This document shows, piece by piece, positions 6,578 to 13,661 of a DNA stretch of 13,661 nt. The notes beneath the pieces were generated by a model. The model made no database searches, was not told where the DNA came from, and was given only the letters and a program-made list of their open reading frames with translations. Source of the stretch: Desulfuromonadaceae bacterium (GTDB taxonomy: Bacteria > Desulfobacterota > Desulfuromonadia > Desulfuromonadales > Geopsychrobacteraceae); assembly GCA_030639985.1 (NCBI GenBank), contig DAOWKG010000130.1:1-13661 (forward strand). The letters run 5' to 3'. Every line of letters begins with the position of its first letter. Positions within the stretch are counted from its first letter, which is position 1. The translations under genes and the position numbers were made by a program.

Positions 6578-8110
6578 ATGGAACTTTCTGGTCGTCATAT
6601 TTTAGCTTCGCAAAAATCTCTACCTTCTGACAGAGATTTTCAAGCTACTAACCCGGTAGCAAATCAATTACTGGAACCAAAGTTTTCGGAAGGTTGTTCT
6701 GCTGAAGTTGATTATGCCGTAAATCAAGCTGCTAATGATTTTGATCTATTTAGAAAAATCGCTCCGGCAAAGCGAGGAGAATTTTTAGAGGCTATTGCCA
6801 CCGAACTGCTGGCTTTAAAAACTCCCCTTATCCACCGCTGCAATTTGGAAACCGGGTTGCCGCTACCAAGGCTTGAAGGCGAACTTGCCCGGACGACAAA
6901 CCAACTGAAAATTTTTGCCGAAATATTAAAAGGTAGCTCTTTTTATAAAATTCAAATTGATCGCGCTCTCCCTGAGCGTAATCCTGTGCCAAAGCCAGAT
7001 ATCCGTTTAACCCACATCCCGGTGGGGCCAGTTGTGGTTTTTGGAGCCAGCAATTTCCCTCTGGCTTTCTCCGTGGCTGGCGGTGATACCGCGTCTGCTT
7101 TTGCTGCGGGCTGTCCTGTCATCGTTAAGGGGCATCCTTCTCATCCTGGAACTTCTGAAATTGCTGGCTCTGCAATCCAACAAGCGGTGGAAAAATGTGG
7201 CCTGCCGAAAGGGATATTTTCCTTGATTCAGGGGAGTGAAAATCACGTTGGTGAAGATTTGGTTAAACACCCAAAAATAAAAGCGGTGGCATTTACCGGT
7301 TCCCAAGCAGGTGGACGAGCCTTATTTAATATTGCCGCGTCCAGACCTGAACCCATCCCGGTTTTTGCAGAAATGGGGAGTGTTAATCCGCTCTTTATTT
7401 TACCGGGTGCTCTGCTAAATAGAGGCGCCGTTATAGCGCAAAAATATGTGGAATCTATCACCTTAGGGGTCGGACAATTCTGTACTAATCCAGGTTTGCT
7501 ATTTGTGCTCAAGAGCCCTGATCTGGATGGGTTCTTGACTTCGATTGTCGAAGAATTAAAACAAATAAAACCAGCACCGATGTTAAATTTAAGGATTAAA
7601 AAGAATTTTCTCGCTAGAGTTAGTCGTCTGTCGACATCCCCGGAGGTGGTATTTTCTGGCGGAGATTATTTACATGAGGATCACGGTTGTCTGGTTTTGC
7701 CTTCATTGTTTAAAACTGACGCTGCAACCTTTCTTGCTCAAGAAAATCTATCTGAAGAGGTCTTTGGACCTGCTGCAATTATTGTTGAATGTAGCTCGAT
7801 AGATGAAATGATGGCAACGGCTGATCATCTGGAAGGTCAATTGACAGCTACAGTTCATGCCGAGCCCAACGAGGAAAATACCTGTGGAAAACTGTTTTCC
7901 ATTTTGGAAAAGAAAGCCGGACGATTGTTGTTAAATGATTTTCCAACCGGGGTAGAAGTTTGTAGTGCCATGAATCACGGTGGTCCTTATCCCGCAACCA
8001 CTGACAGTCGCTGGACTTCGGTCGGTTCCGCAGCTATGAATCGCTTTTTGCGACCAATTTGCTATCAGAACTTTACTCAACCATTGCTCCCGGAAGAACT
8101 TAAAGATTAG
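6578..8110 (+). CDS. NAD(P)-dependent aldehyde dehydrogenase, 2-oxoglutarate semialdehyde dehydrogenase type
   Basis: Oxidises an aldehyde to the acid in the cytoplasm. Its 510 residues are normal for the aldehyde dehydrogenase superfamily. Catalytic residues are in place: Asn159 in VFGASNFPLAF, Glu265 in FAEMGSVNP, nucleophile Cys302 in GVGQFCTNPG, and the cofactor motif EEVFGP (393-398). The sequence VIVKGHPSHPGTSE (181-194) and the C-terminal NDFPTGVEV...MNHGGPYPATTDSRWTSVG are typical of the subgroup with type III ketoglutarate-semialdehyde dehydrogenases and the Vibrio harveyi fatty-aldehyde enzyme, which often prefer NADP. The true substrate is not known. It begins 58 bases after tupC with no terminator between and is followed by one, so it may share the tup transcript. 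A molybdo- or tungsto-enzyme it is not: it needs no metal cofactor. Confidence 0.85.
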   Translation: MELSGRHILASQKSLPSDRDFQATNPVANQLLEPKFSEGCSAEVDYAVNQAANDFDLFRKIAPAKRGEFLEAIATELLALKTPLIHRCNLETGLPLPRLEGELARTTNQLKIFAEILKGSSFYKIQIDRALPERNPVPKPDIRLTHIPVGPVVVFGASNFPLAFSVAGGDTASAFAAGCPVIVKGHPSHPGTSEIAGSAIQQAVEKCGLPKGIFSLIQGSENHVGEDLVKHPKIKAVAFTGSQAGGRALFNIAASRPEPIPVFAEMGSVNPLFILPGALLNRGAVIAQKYVESITLGVGQFCTNPGLLFVLKSPDLDGFLTSIVEELKQIKPAPMLNLRIKKNFLARVSRLSTSPEVVFSGGDYLHEDHGCLVLPSLFKTDAATFLAQENLSEEVFGPAAIIVECSSIDEMMATADHLEGQLTATVHAEPNEENTCGKLFSILEKKAGRLLLNDFPTGVEVCSAMNHGGPYPATTDSRWTSVGSAAMNRFLRPICYQNFTQPLLPEELKD

Positions 8111-8174
8111 ATGACCAAAATTATCTCAAAAAGGATTGCTTGCCTAGATGAACAATGATATAGATTCGCTGTAC

Positions 8175-8210
8175 AAAGGCCACAGGACTTTTCTTGTGGT
8201 CTTTTGTTTT
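8175..8210 (+). terminator. Intrinsic terminator after the aldehyde dehydrogenase gene
   Basis: AAAGGCCACAGGA (8175-8187) pairs with TCTTGTGGTCTTT (8192-8204) over 13 positions, two of them G-U, around the loop CTTT. A T-rich tail (TGTTTT) follows. It lies 64 bases after the stop codon and probably ends the moa/tup/aldehyde dehydrogenase transcript. Confidence 0.8.
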
Positions 8211-8739
8211 CAACTGCCATGATAACGAATTTAAATATTTTTATCTGGTTATCCATTTGACTCAAGTAGATCTGATTGGCCGATTGAAAAAACAGAACCT
8301 TTTTTTGCCACAGACAGGCACGGACAATTGCAGGACAAAATCAAATCATTATTTCGCATAAGGATAATATTGAGGTTTAAAAGAATCCGGTTATCCCTTT
8401 GATTCCACCCGACAGGAAGACCGGTTGGACAGAAAACTACTAATAGCCACCAAGGCACCAAGAAGGTCAAAAGTTAAAAACCGTTTTTTGTTTTTAAACC
8501 AAAAAAGACCTTTACGTTTTTCTTGGTGGCAAATTGGTTGAGTAACCAGATAAATGAATCCTCTGTGATCTTTGTGGCTTGAGTGAGCGTAGCGAACGGG
8601 CGTGAGAATGAATTGGGTGTTTTTAGATTGCAAAAATATGCCTCTGTCTGTGTGCGTCTATGGTAAATATTGGTTTTAATATTGAATTAACCGGAGCGAA
8701 GTAGATAAACAATTAATATTATATGGGAATTAATTAACG
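8211..8739. repeat. AT-rich gene-free stretch with nested inverted repeats
   Basis: No credible coding frame is present. Outer arms: GCCACAGACAGGCACGGACA (8307-8326) is roughly complementary to a stretch at about 8645-8664 that contains CTGTCTGTGTGCGTC. Middle arms: TTATCTGGTTA (8241-8251) and TAACCAGATAA (8543-8553), perfect. Inner arms: GCCACCAAG (8446-8454) and CTTGGTGGC (8522-8530), perfect, with AAGGTC/GACCTT (8463-8468, 8507-8512) and TTAAAAAC/GTTTTTAA (8474-8481, 8490-8497) inside. Short phrases such as CACAGAC, CACCAAG and CTCTGTGATC recall dispersed intergenic repeats of environmental bacteria. The arms interleave instead of forming one simple stem, so this may be several repeat copies joined together. 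Confidence 0.5.
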
Positions 8740-10341
8740 ATGATAAGTGCAGTAAATATTTGTCTTGCGTATGGTAAACGTACAATTTTTAAAAACGTTA
8801 ACATCAAGTTTACCCCCGGTAAGTGTTATGGCCTTATCGGTGCTAATGGTGCGGGAAAATCGACCTTTCTCAAAATTTTAGCCGGTGAGAGTGAACCAGA
8901 TAAAGGGGATGTATCTATTGGTAAAGGATTGCGTCTGGCAGTGTTGCGTCAAGATCAGTTTGCCTTTGATCAGGAGACAGTTTTTAACACTGTGATTATG
9001 GGACATAAACGGCTCTATGAGGTAATGGTGGAACGGGAAGCGATCTATGCCAAAACTGAATTTACCGATGCTGATGGGGTCCGTTCCGGTGAGCTGGAAA
9101 CCGAATTTGCCGAAATGAATGGTTATGATGCCGAATCTGAGGCCGCAGTTTTATTGAGCGGGTTGGGAATTGAGGAGGAGTTGCGGCATAAAAAGATGGT
9201 CGAATTGGACGGCGGCGAAAAAGTGCGAGTTTTGCTGGCACAAGCGCTATTTGGTAGTCCCGATATCCTTCTTCTGGATGAGCCGACCAACCACCTTGAC
9301 CTGAAATCGATTCAATGGCTAGAAGAGTTTCTGGGTCGATTCCAGAATACCGTTCTGGTTGTTTCCCATGATCGTCACTTTCTTAATCAGGCTTGTACCC
9401 ATATAGCCGATATCGATTTTGGTACCATTCGTACTTATGTCGGTAATTATGACTTCTGGTATGAAGCCAGTCAGTTGGTTTTAAAGCAAAAGCAGGATGC
9501 TAATAAAAAAGCGAGTGATAAAGCTAACGAACTTAAAGATTTTATCGCCCGTTTTAGTTCAAATGCTTCAAAAGCGAAACAGGCAACTTCACGTAAAAAA
9601 CTGCTCGATAAATTGGATATTGAAGAGCTGCCGATTTCCTCGCGAAAGTACCCGTTTGTAATGTTCAAGCCCGAGCGACCCTGCGGTGACATCATTCTTG
9701 AGATAAAAGACTTGAGCAAGACTATCGATGGGATCAAGGTGCTGGATAAATTCAACCTGATCGTAAATAAAGGGGACAAAATTGCTTTTGTCGGTGGCAA
9801 CAGTATTGCCAAAACCACATTAATGCAGATTCTTAACGGCGAAGTTGAGCCCGATAGTGGTAGTTACCGCTGGGGGGTGACTATTACTAAGTCATATTTT
9901 CCCAAAGAAAATGGCAGTTTTTTTGAAAATGATTTGAATCTCATCCAATGGTTGTGCCAGTTTCCACCCCATGAGGGAGAAAGTTTTGCCCGTGGATTTC
10001 TTGGCCGCATGTTGTTTTCCGGCGATGAAGCAACCAAAATGACCAATGTCTTAAGTGGTGGGGAAAAAGTGCGCTGCATGCTGGCGCGAATGATGCTCAC
10101 TGATGCTAACGCTTTAATGTTTGATGAGCCAACCAACCATCTCGATCTCGAATCGATCACCGCTCTCAATAACAGTCTGATCAATTTTTCCGAGGTAATA
10201 TTGTTTACCTCTCACGATTACAAGTTTGTTTCAACTTTAGCGAATCGAATTATTGAAATAACTCCCGCTGGGGTGATCGATCGCGTAATGAGTTATGATG
10301 AGTATTTAGAAAATGATGAAGTTAAGGCATTACGGCAATGA
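8740..10341 (+). CDS. ybiT: ABC-F family ATPase, YbiT type
   Basis: Soluble protein of two ATPase domains with no membrane segment. ABC-F proteins act on the ribosome as translation factors or give antibiotic protection. At 533 residues it matches E. coli YbiT (about 530), with shared phrases such as LRQDQFAF, TVIMGHK, RFSSNASKAKQATSR and RIIEITP. Domain 1: Walker A GANGAGKST (34-42), signature ELDGGEK (155-161), Walker B ILLLDEPTNHLD (176-187), switch His210. A charged interdomain linker spans about 240-315. Domain 2: Walker A GGNSIAKTT (352-360), signature LSGGEK (438-443), Walker B ALMFDEPTNHLD (458-469). Odd: the first signature has Asp for Ser, and the second Walker A has Ala for Gly. 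The start has a weak ribosome site (GGGAA, 8725-8729). It appears to be transcribed alone. Confidence 0.92.
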   Translation: MISAVNICLAYGKRTIFKNVNIKFTPGKCYGLIGANGAGKSTFLKILAGESEPDKGDVSIGKGLRLAVLRQDQFAFDQETVFNTVIMGHKRLYEVMVEREAIYAKTEFTDADGVRSGELETEFAEMNGYDAESEAAVLLSGLGIEEELRHKKMVELDGGEKVRVLLAQALFGSPDILLLDEPTNHLDLKSIQWLEEFLGRFQNTVLVVSHDRHFLNQACTHIADIDFGTIRTYVGNYDFWYEASQLVLKQKQDANKKASDKANELKDFIARFSSNASKAKQATSRKKLLDKLDIEELPISSRKYPFVMFKPERPCGDIILEIKDLSKTIDGIKVLDKFNLIVNKGDKIAFVGGNSIAKTTLMQILNGEVEPDSGSYRWGVTITKSYFPKENGSFFENDLNLIQWLCQFPPHEGESFARGFLGRMLFSGDEATKMTNVLSGGEKVRCMLARMMLTDANALMFDEPTNHLDLESITALNNSLINFSEVILFTSHDYKFVSTLANRIIEITPAGVIDRVMSYDEYLENDEVKALRQ

Positions 10342-10382
10342 TTTTGAAAAATTTATAATTGAAGTGCTTGTATATGAAAATG

Positions 10383-10391
10383 TGGTATGCT
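10383..10391 (+). promoter_or_regulatory. Candidate extended -10 promoter element for the gln operon
   Basis: TGGTATGCT matches an extended -10 (TG-n-TATnnT). A start about seven bases later would fall at the first base of the hairpin at 10399. No good -35 is found at 17 bases (TTGAAG at 10359 would leave 21), so this is tentative. Confidence 0.3.
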
Positions 10392-10398
10392 CAAGACT

Positions 10399-10434
10399 GT
10401 TGCTTAACGTCCCTACGGAGGTGATTTAAGCAAC
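10399..10434 (+). promoter_or_regulatory. Leader hairpin enclosing a perfect Shine-Dalgarno-like sequence
   Basis: GTTGCTTAA (10399-10407) pairs perfectly with TTAAGCAAC (10426-10434). The 18-base loop contains GGAGGTGA, and GGAGGTGATT as a whole is complementary to the usual 3' end of 16S rRNA. No sensible open frame starts at the right distance downstream; a TTG at 10439 gives only seven codons. It lies 114 bases before glnH. It could be a leader control element, a short RNA, or a weak terminator for the ABC-F gene (TTTATT follows). Confidence 0.4.
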
Positions 10435-10534
10435 TTTATTGGATAAGATTTCTCGGGGATAGGGAAGCCAGTCTGATTATTAAAGGTTTTCATTGTCCAA
10501 ATTTTCTATTTGATTCAGAATTTACACTCACAAC

Positions 10535-10540
10535 AGGAGG
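10535..10540 (+). promoter_or_regulatory. Strong ribosome binding site of glnH
   Basis: AGGAGG lies seven bases before the ATG at 10548, in keeping with the high expression expected of a binding protein. Confidence 0.8.
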
Positions 10541-10547
10541 CAACATC

Positions 10548-11285
10548 ATGAAAAAACTGGTTGTAATGATTCTTGCGAGCTTAATGATTTTGACATCTGG
10601 GGCGGCTTTTGCTGAAAAGTTATATGTCGGAACTGATACTGCATTTGTACCTTTTGAGTACAAGGGTAAGGATGGCAAATACACTGGTTTTGACATTGAT
10701 CTGTGGGCGGAAATTGCGAAACGCATCGGTGTTGAATATGAACTGAAGCCGATGGATTTTAACGGTCTTATTCCTGGACTGGTAACTGGTAATCTGGATG
10801 TTGCTCTGGCAGCGATTTTCATCAAATCCGCTCGGGAAGAGAAAATCGACTTTTCTCACCCCTATTTCAGAGCTGGATTGAAGATGATGGTTCCGATAGG
10901 AAATACTGACATCAAGGTACCTGCTGATCTGAAGGGAAAAGTTGTTGCCGTAAAACTTGGAACCGCAACCGTAGAATATGTTGAAACTCTCGGTGCCAAA
11001 AAAGTTGTCAAGTTCCCGAATATCGATCAAGCCTATCTTGAGGTTGTCACCGGTGGTGCTGATGCTGCAATGCATGATACCCCGAATGTCCTTTATTACA
11101 TCAAGACTGCTGGTAATGGCAAAGTTAAATCAGTTGGTCCTGATGTCAAAGCTGCCCAGTATGGTATTGCTTTCCCACAGGGTAGTGCCCTGCGTGACAA
11201 AACCAATATTGCCCTTCTGCAAATGATGGAAGATGGTGCTTACGCCAAGCTTTACCGGAAATGGTTTAATGCCGATCCAGAATAA
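10548..11285 (+). CDS. glnH: GlnH-like periplasmic glutamine-binding protein
   Basis: Binds an amino acid, probably glutamine, in the periplasm and hands it to the GlnP/GlnQ importer. It has 245 residues. A signal peptide spans residues 1-22 (MKK, a hydrophobic core, then AAFA before EKLYVG). The mature part follows E. coli GlnH closely: TDTAFVPFEYKG (29-40), GFDIDLWAEIAKR, YELKPMDFNGLIPGL, a conserved arginine in IKSAREEKIDFSHPY, GKVVAVKLGTATVEYV, FPNIDQAYLE, HDTPNVLYYIKTAGNG and QYGIAFPQGS. Glutamine is the best guess from this resemblance; other polar amino acids are possible. The gene is followed by a strong terminator before glnP, which would favour binding-protein excess. Confidence 0.93.
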   Translation: MKKLVVMILASLMILTSGAAFAEKLYVGTDTAFVPFEYKGKDGKYTGFDIDLWAEIAKRIGVEYELKPMDFNGLIPGLVTGNLDVALAAIFIKSAREEKIDFSHPYFRAGLKMMVPIGNTDIKVPADLKGKVVAVKLGTATVEYVETLGAKKVVKFPNIDQAYLEVVTGGADAAMHDTPNVLYYIKTAGNGKVKSVGPDVKAAQYGIAFPQGSALRDKTNIALLQMMEDGAYAKLYRKWFNADPE

Positions 11286-11353
11286 TTCTGAAGGTTGATG
11301 CAAGTTTGCCGGTGTTAGCTATCGGTTTTAGCGCAGAAAAAATCTATGCACTT

Positions 11354-11400
11354 AAGGATCCCTTCAGCACCAGTCAGTGCCGGAGGGATCCTTTGTTTTT
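11354..11400 (+). terminator. Intrinsic terminator or attenuator between glnH and glnP
   Basis: AAGGATCCCTTC (11354-11365) pairs with GGAGGGATCCTT (11382-11393), with one U-G pair. One mismatch is followed by GCAC/GTGC (11367-11370, 11377-11380) around a six-base loop. TGTTTTT follows. It lies 68 bases after the glnH stop and 44 before glnP. Partial read-through would let the permease and ATPase be made at a lower level than the binding protein. Confidence 0.85.
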
Positions 11401-11443
11401 GTAAGCCATTTCAGGCTAACAACCTTTATGGAAGAGTCAAATT

Positions 11444-12166
11444 ATGGGTTTTGAATTTTCAGTCATTACCGAATCGTTGCCCGCCCTTTTTGAAGGAGCC
11501 AAACTAACCTGGTTCATAACCATCATTGGAATAGTCGGTGGTATGATCTGCGGGATTCTTGCTGGACTGGGTCGAATAGCAGGAACAGAAGCACTAGGAG
11601 AAGAACCGCACGGAATTTTCAAGTCAATTAGTGTTGTAATCCGTTATGTTTCTGGTGGTTATGTCGAGACGATCCGCGGTACCCCAATTATTGTTCAGGC
11701 GATGTTTCTCTACTTTGCCTTTCCCATGTTGGTCAAAGCAGTCACCGATATTGAACGTTTCCGTATCGAAGCTTTGACTGCCGCAGTAATTACTATAGTT
11801 TTCAATGCGGGAGCCTATATCGCCGAGATTGTCCGTGGCTCGGTCATCTCCGTGAATAAAGGACTTTTGGAAGCGGGAATGTCTCTGGGCATCAGCCGTT
11901 TTCAGCTGATCGTGCATGTCATTGGTCCGATCGCCTTTCGCCGGATGATTCCGCCGCTTGGTAACCAGTTTATTATCAGCCTTAAGGATACCTCGCTTTT
12001 TATTGTCATTGGGGTTGGTGAATTGACCCGGCAAGGTCAGGAAATTATGGCCAGTAATTTTAGAGCACTTGAAATCTGGCTAACTGTCGCAGTCATGTAT
12101 TTGATCATGACAACCGTACTGGCCATGTCATTACGACAAATCGAGAGAAAGATGAAAATCTTTTAA
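11444..12166 (+). CDS. glnP: GlnP-like amino-acid ABC transporter permease
   Basis: Inner-membrane subunit of the polar amino-acid uptake family (HisM/GlnP type), 240 residues against about 219 for E. coli GlnP. Hydrophobic segments lie near 22-43, 81-100, 109-130, 176-194 and 210-231. Family motifs: [13 protein letters not shown] (73-85), [12 protein letters not shown] (121-132), and the EAA coupling loop [21 protein letters not shown] (residues 142-162, with the conserved Glu-Ala and Gly). The extra length lies mostly between the first two membrane segments (about 45-70, [16 protein letters not shown]). The ATG at 11444 has GGAAGAG at 11430-11436; an ATG at 11428 is out of frame. glnQ follows after 33 bases. 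Confidence 0.92.
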   Translation: MGFEFSVITESLPALFEGAKLTWFITIIGIVGGMICGILAGLGRIAGTEALGEEPHGIFKSISVVIRYVSGGYVETIRGTPIIVQAMFLYFAFPMLVKAVTDIERFRIEALTAAVITIVFNAGAYIAEIVRGSVISVNKGLLEAGMSLGISRFQLIVHVIGPIAFRRMIPPLGNQFIISLKDTSLFIVIGVGELTRQGQEIMASNFRALEIWLTVAVMYLIMTTVLAMSLRQIERKMKIF

Positions 12167-12199
12167 AATCGGTTATATCTAAAGAAAGACGAGAATGAG

Positions 12200-12940
12200 A
12201 TGTCGAACATTATTGAATTGAAAAATGTGTGTAAATCCTTTGGGGATACAGAAGTTTTACACAATATTGATCTCTCTATCCAAGAGGGCGAGGTTGTTGT
12301 CGTCATCGGTCCGTCCGGTTCCGGAAAATCAACATTGATTCGCTGTATTAATTGTTTGGAAATGATATCGAGCGGTGAGTTGGTCGTTGATACTGTCAGA
12401 ATTCCAGAAGAGCGGGGCAGGGTAAGGCAGATACGCCTGGAGGTTGGGATGGTCTTTCAGCAATTTAATCTTTTCCCCCACATGACTGCCATTGGAAATG
12501 TCGCTTTTGGTCCTGCTAAAGCGAGAAAAATGGGTAAAACTAAGGCGGAAAATATCGCCAGAGAACTGCTCGACCGGGTTGGTTTGGCCGATTTTGAAAA
12601 CAAACTTCCCGGACAACTTTCAGGCGGCCAGCAGCAACGTGTTGCCATTGCCAGGGCACTTGCCGTCAGCCCTAAAGTCCTGTTGTTTGATGAGCCGACT
12701 TCAGCTCTTGACCCAGAAATGATTGGTGAAGTTTTGGATGTTATGAAGAGTATTGCCAAAGACAGCGGCATGACTATGGTTGTTGTCACCCATGAAATGG
12801 GGTTTGCCGCTCAGGTTGGTGACCGTCTGATTTTTATGGATGATGGCAGAATTGTTGAGGCAGGCAAGCCTGAAGAAGTAATGAAAAATCCAAAATCGGA
12901 AAGACTCAAAGACTTTTTAGGGCATGTGAAGCACCACTGA
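12200..12940 (+). CDS. glnQ: GlnQ-like amino-acid ABC transporter ATPase
   Basis: ATPase of the same importer, 246 residues, close to the family length of 240-250. Seen: Walker [10 protein letters not shown] (37-45), Q-loop [12 protein letters not shown] (85-96), signature [15 protein letters not shown] (140-154), Walker [15 protein letters not shown] (160-173) and switch histidine in VVTHEMGFA (His198). These are the standard polar amino-acid transporter sequences. The ribosome binding site is weak (purine-rich AAAGACGAGA upstream). It is the last gene of the set, and no terminator was found directly after it. Confidence 0.94.
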   Translation: MSNIIELKNVCKSFGDTEVLHNIDLSIQEGEVVVVIGPSGSGKSTLIRCINCLEMISSGELVVDTVRIPEERGRVRQIRLEVGMVFQQFNLFPHMTAIGNVAFGPAKARKMGKTKAENIARELLDRVGLADFENKLPGQLSGGQQQRVAIARALAVSPKVLLFDEPTSALDPEMIGEVLDVMKSIAKDSGMTMVVVTHEMGFAAQVGDRLIFMDDGRIVEAGKPEEVMKNPKSERLKDFLGHVKHH

Positions 12941-13225
12941 GGCAAAATTAATACCCCCCGAATCATTCAAAATATTCGCTCCATATTTGCAATAAATACG
13001 GCCTGTGCACCTCCGTTGCCAGTGGCTAGCCCATGGGTATTGGTGGTTGAGGCACTGGTTTAGCCCCGCTCAAGCTGCCTACCAAACATCTGCTGAAGTT
13101 GAATTTCTTCTCAAATAAGCTAGAGTTTAAAGGCAGGGCTGGTGTTGATCCAGGCAGTTATCAGTTTTTAATTAACCCCAGCTTTTTCCTCAGCCACCTG
13201 TAGACTCTTACCTCTGAGGTGTGTC
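12941..13225. other. 285-base gap with no convincing gene
   Basis: No frame with a start and ribosome site was found on either strand. On the - strand a short open stretch (12967-13062) ends in a stop and reads like a protein C-terminus (HGLATGNGGAQAVF), but it is interrupted upstream by stops, so it may be a gene relic or chance. CCTCAG (13188-13193) pairs with CTGAGG (13214-13219) directly over the ribosome site of the next gene. Confidence 0.5.
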
Positions 13226-13600
13226 ATGGACAGATCAGACCAGAGGAATCATCGGATTGTCTTCTCCTGTATTGTTGCTGGTATCTTGCTCCTCTCCGTT
13301 TCCATCCTCACCTTAGTTAGTTACGCAGAGATTTTCCCGCCGGTCATTGGTGTTTCTGGAACTTCAGGTGATGATGTAATCGAGCTAGTCACACCGGTTA
13401 CAGTAACGTCGGATGAGACCATGGTGCTAGGTGGAATCTTGGGTGTATCTGCTGCTGGAATTAATTCACAATCGGGGGATGACCAAATTACCACCGCTGG
13501 CGATGGTTTTATTGCGGTTACCACCGATGCCGTAGCGATTGTCGGTTTTACCCCTATTCAGGTTATTGATCTTACCCAGTCTCGACAGACACCCTGTTAA
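13226..13600 (+). CDS. Small exported or membrane-anchored orphan protein with GDD repeats
   Basis: I do not recognise the family. It has 124 residues with a charged N-terminus (MDRSDQRNHR) and one hydrophobic helix (about 12-32). The helix is followed by SYA before EIFPP, so it could be a long signal peptide cleaved after Ala34, or an anchor. The rest is acidic and rich in Gly, Thr, Val and Ser. It holds two loosely similar units: SGTSGDDVIEL...VTVTSDE (44-64) and SQSGDDQITT...AVTTDA (81-102), about 36 residues apart. The G-D-D pattern recalls RTX-like or beta-rich surface proteins but is too short for a true RTX array. The sequence ends in Cys. Start chosen by GAGGTG (13216-13221) five bases before the ATG. 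A complete small protein or a truncated larger one are both possible. Confidence 0.6.
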   Translation: MDRSDQRNHRIVFSCIVAGILLLSVSILTLVSYAEIFPPVIGVSGTSGDDVIELVTPVTVTSDETMVLGGILGVSAAGINSQSGDDQITTAGDGFIAVTTDAVAIVGFTPIQVIDLTQSRQTPC

Positions 13601-13629
13601 GCGAGTACTCTTCGCAACAGAGGTGATCT

Positions 13630-13661
13630 ATGGAAAAGCAAAAAACACAGAACAAGCAACC
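13630..13661 (+). CDS. Start of a downstream gene, cut by the window end
   Basis: A good ribosome site, GAGGTGA (13620-13626), lies three bases before an ATG at 13630. The ten readable residues are MEKQKTQNKQ, lysine- and glutamine-rich. It begins 29 bases after the orphan gene stop, so the two may be co-transcribed. Function cannot be judged. Confidence 0.45.
   Translation, partial: MEKQKTQNKQ

Noticed and set aside
8249..8633. Short - strand open frames in the gap before the ABC-F gene
   Set aside because: They are read through inverted repeats and show no ribosome site, domain or sensible composition.
10383..10404. Sigma-54-like promoter (TGG ... TTGCT) upstream of glnH
   Set aside because: The GG and GC elements are 16 bases apart, whereas the sigma-54 promoter needs ten.
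10439..10462. Seven-codon TTG frame after the leader hairpin as a leader peptide
   Set aside because: It is too far (17 bases) from the GGAGG and too short, with no glutamine or regulatory codon run.

Overview
The window looks like part of a chromosome of a moderate-GC anaerobic deltaproteobacterium, most likely Desulfuromonadales-like. That placement is an inference from protein style and gene content (an unusual short MoaE, two MoeA paralogues, a tungstate transporter), not from a marker gene. All recognised genes lie on the + strand. No rRNA, tRNA, CRISPR array or intact insertion sequence was seen.

Positions 1-6519 form a molybdenum/tungsten cofactor block. It runs from the 3' end of moaA through a short MoaE-like protein, moeA, a second moeA paralogue and moaC to the tungstate ABC transporter tupABC. 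MoaA and MoaC make cyclic pyranopterin monophosphate, MoaE belongs to molybdopterin synthase, MoeA inserts the metal, and Tup imports the oxyanion. A transporter of the tungstate-selective type next to two different MoeA proteins suggests a cell that makes tungsten enzymes, perhaps beside molybdenum enzymes. MoaD and MoaB/Mog are not in the window. A 356-base gap between the two moeA genes holds several hairpins and a perfect 16-base palindrome. An aldehyde dehydrogenase of the ketoglutarate-semialdehyde type (6578-8110) follows tupC at short distance and is closed by a good intrinsic terminator (8175-8210).

Positions 8211-8739 are an AT-rich, gene-free stretch built of nested inverted repeats. 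It is followed by a YbiT-type ABC-F ATPase (8740-10341), a probable ribosome-associated translation factor rather than a transporter.

Positions 10342-12940 hold a glutamine-type amino-acid ABC transporter: binding protein, permease and ATPase (glnH, glnP, glnQ). Its leader contains a hairpin that encloses a perfect Shine-Dalgarno-like sequence. A strong intrinsic terminator between glnH and glnP probably lowers expression of the membrane and ATPase genes relative to the binding protein.

Positions 12941-13661 hold a 285-base gap with no convincing gene, then a small exported or anchored orphan protein with two GDD-containing repeat units, then the first codons of another gene. The orphan and the structured intergenic regions are the least explained parts. 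I did not find a clear new multi-gene system. The best leads are the duplicated MoeA plus tungstate uptake arrangement, the MoaE variant, the one-sided degeneracy of the ABC-F ATP sites, the glnH leader hairpin and the orphan GDD-repeat protein.
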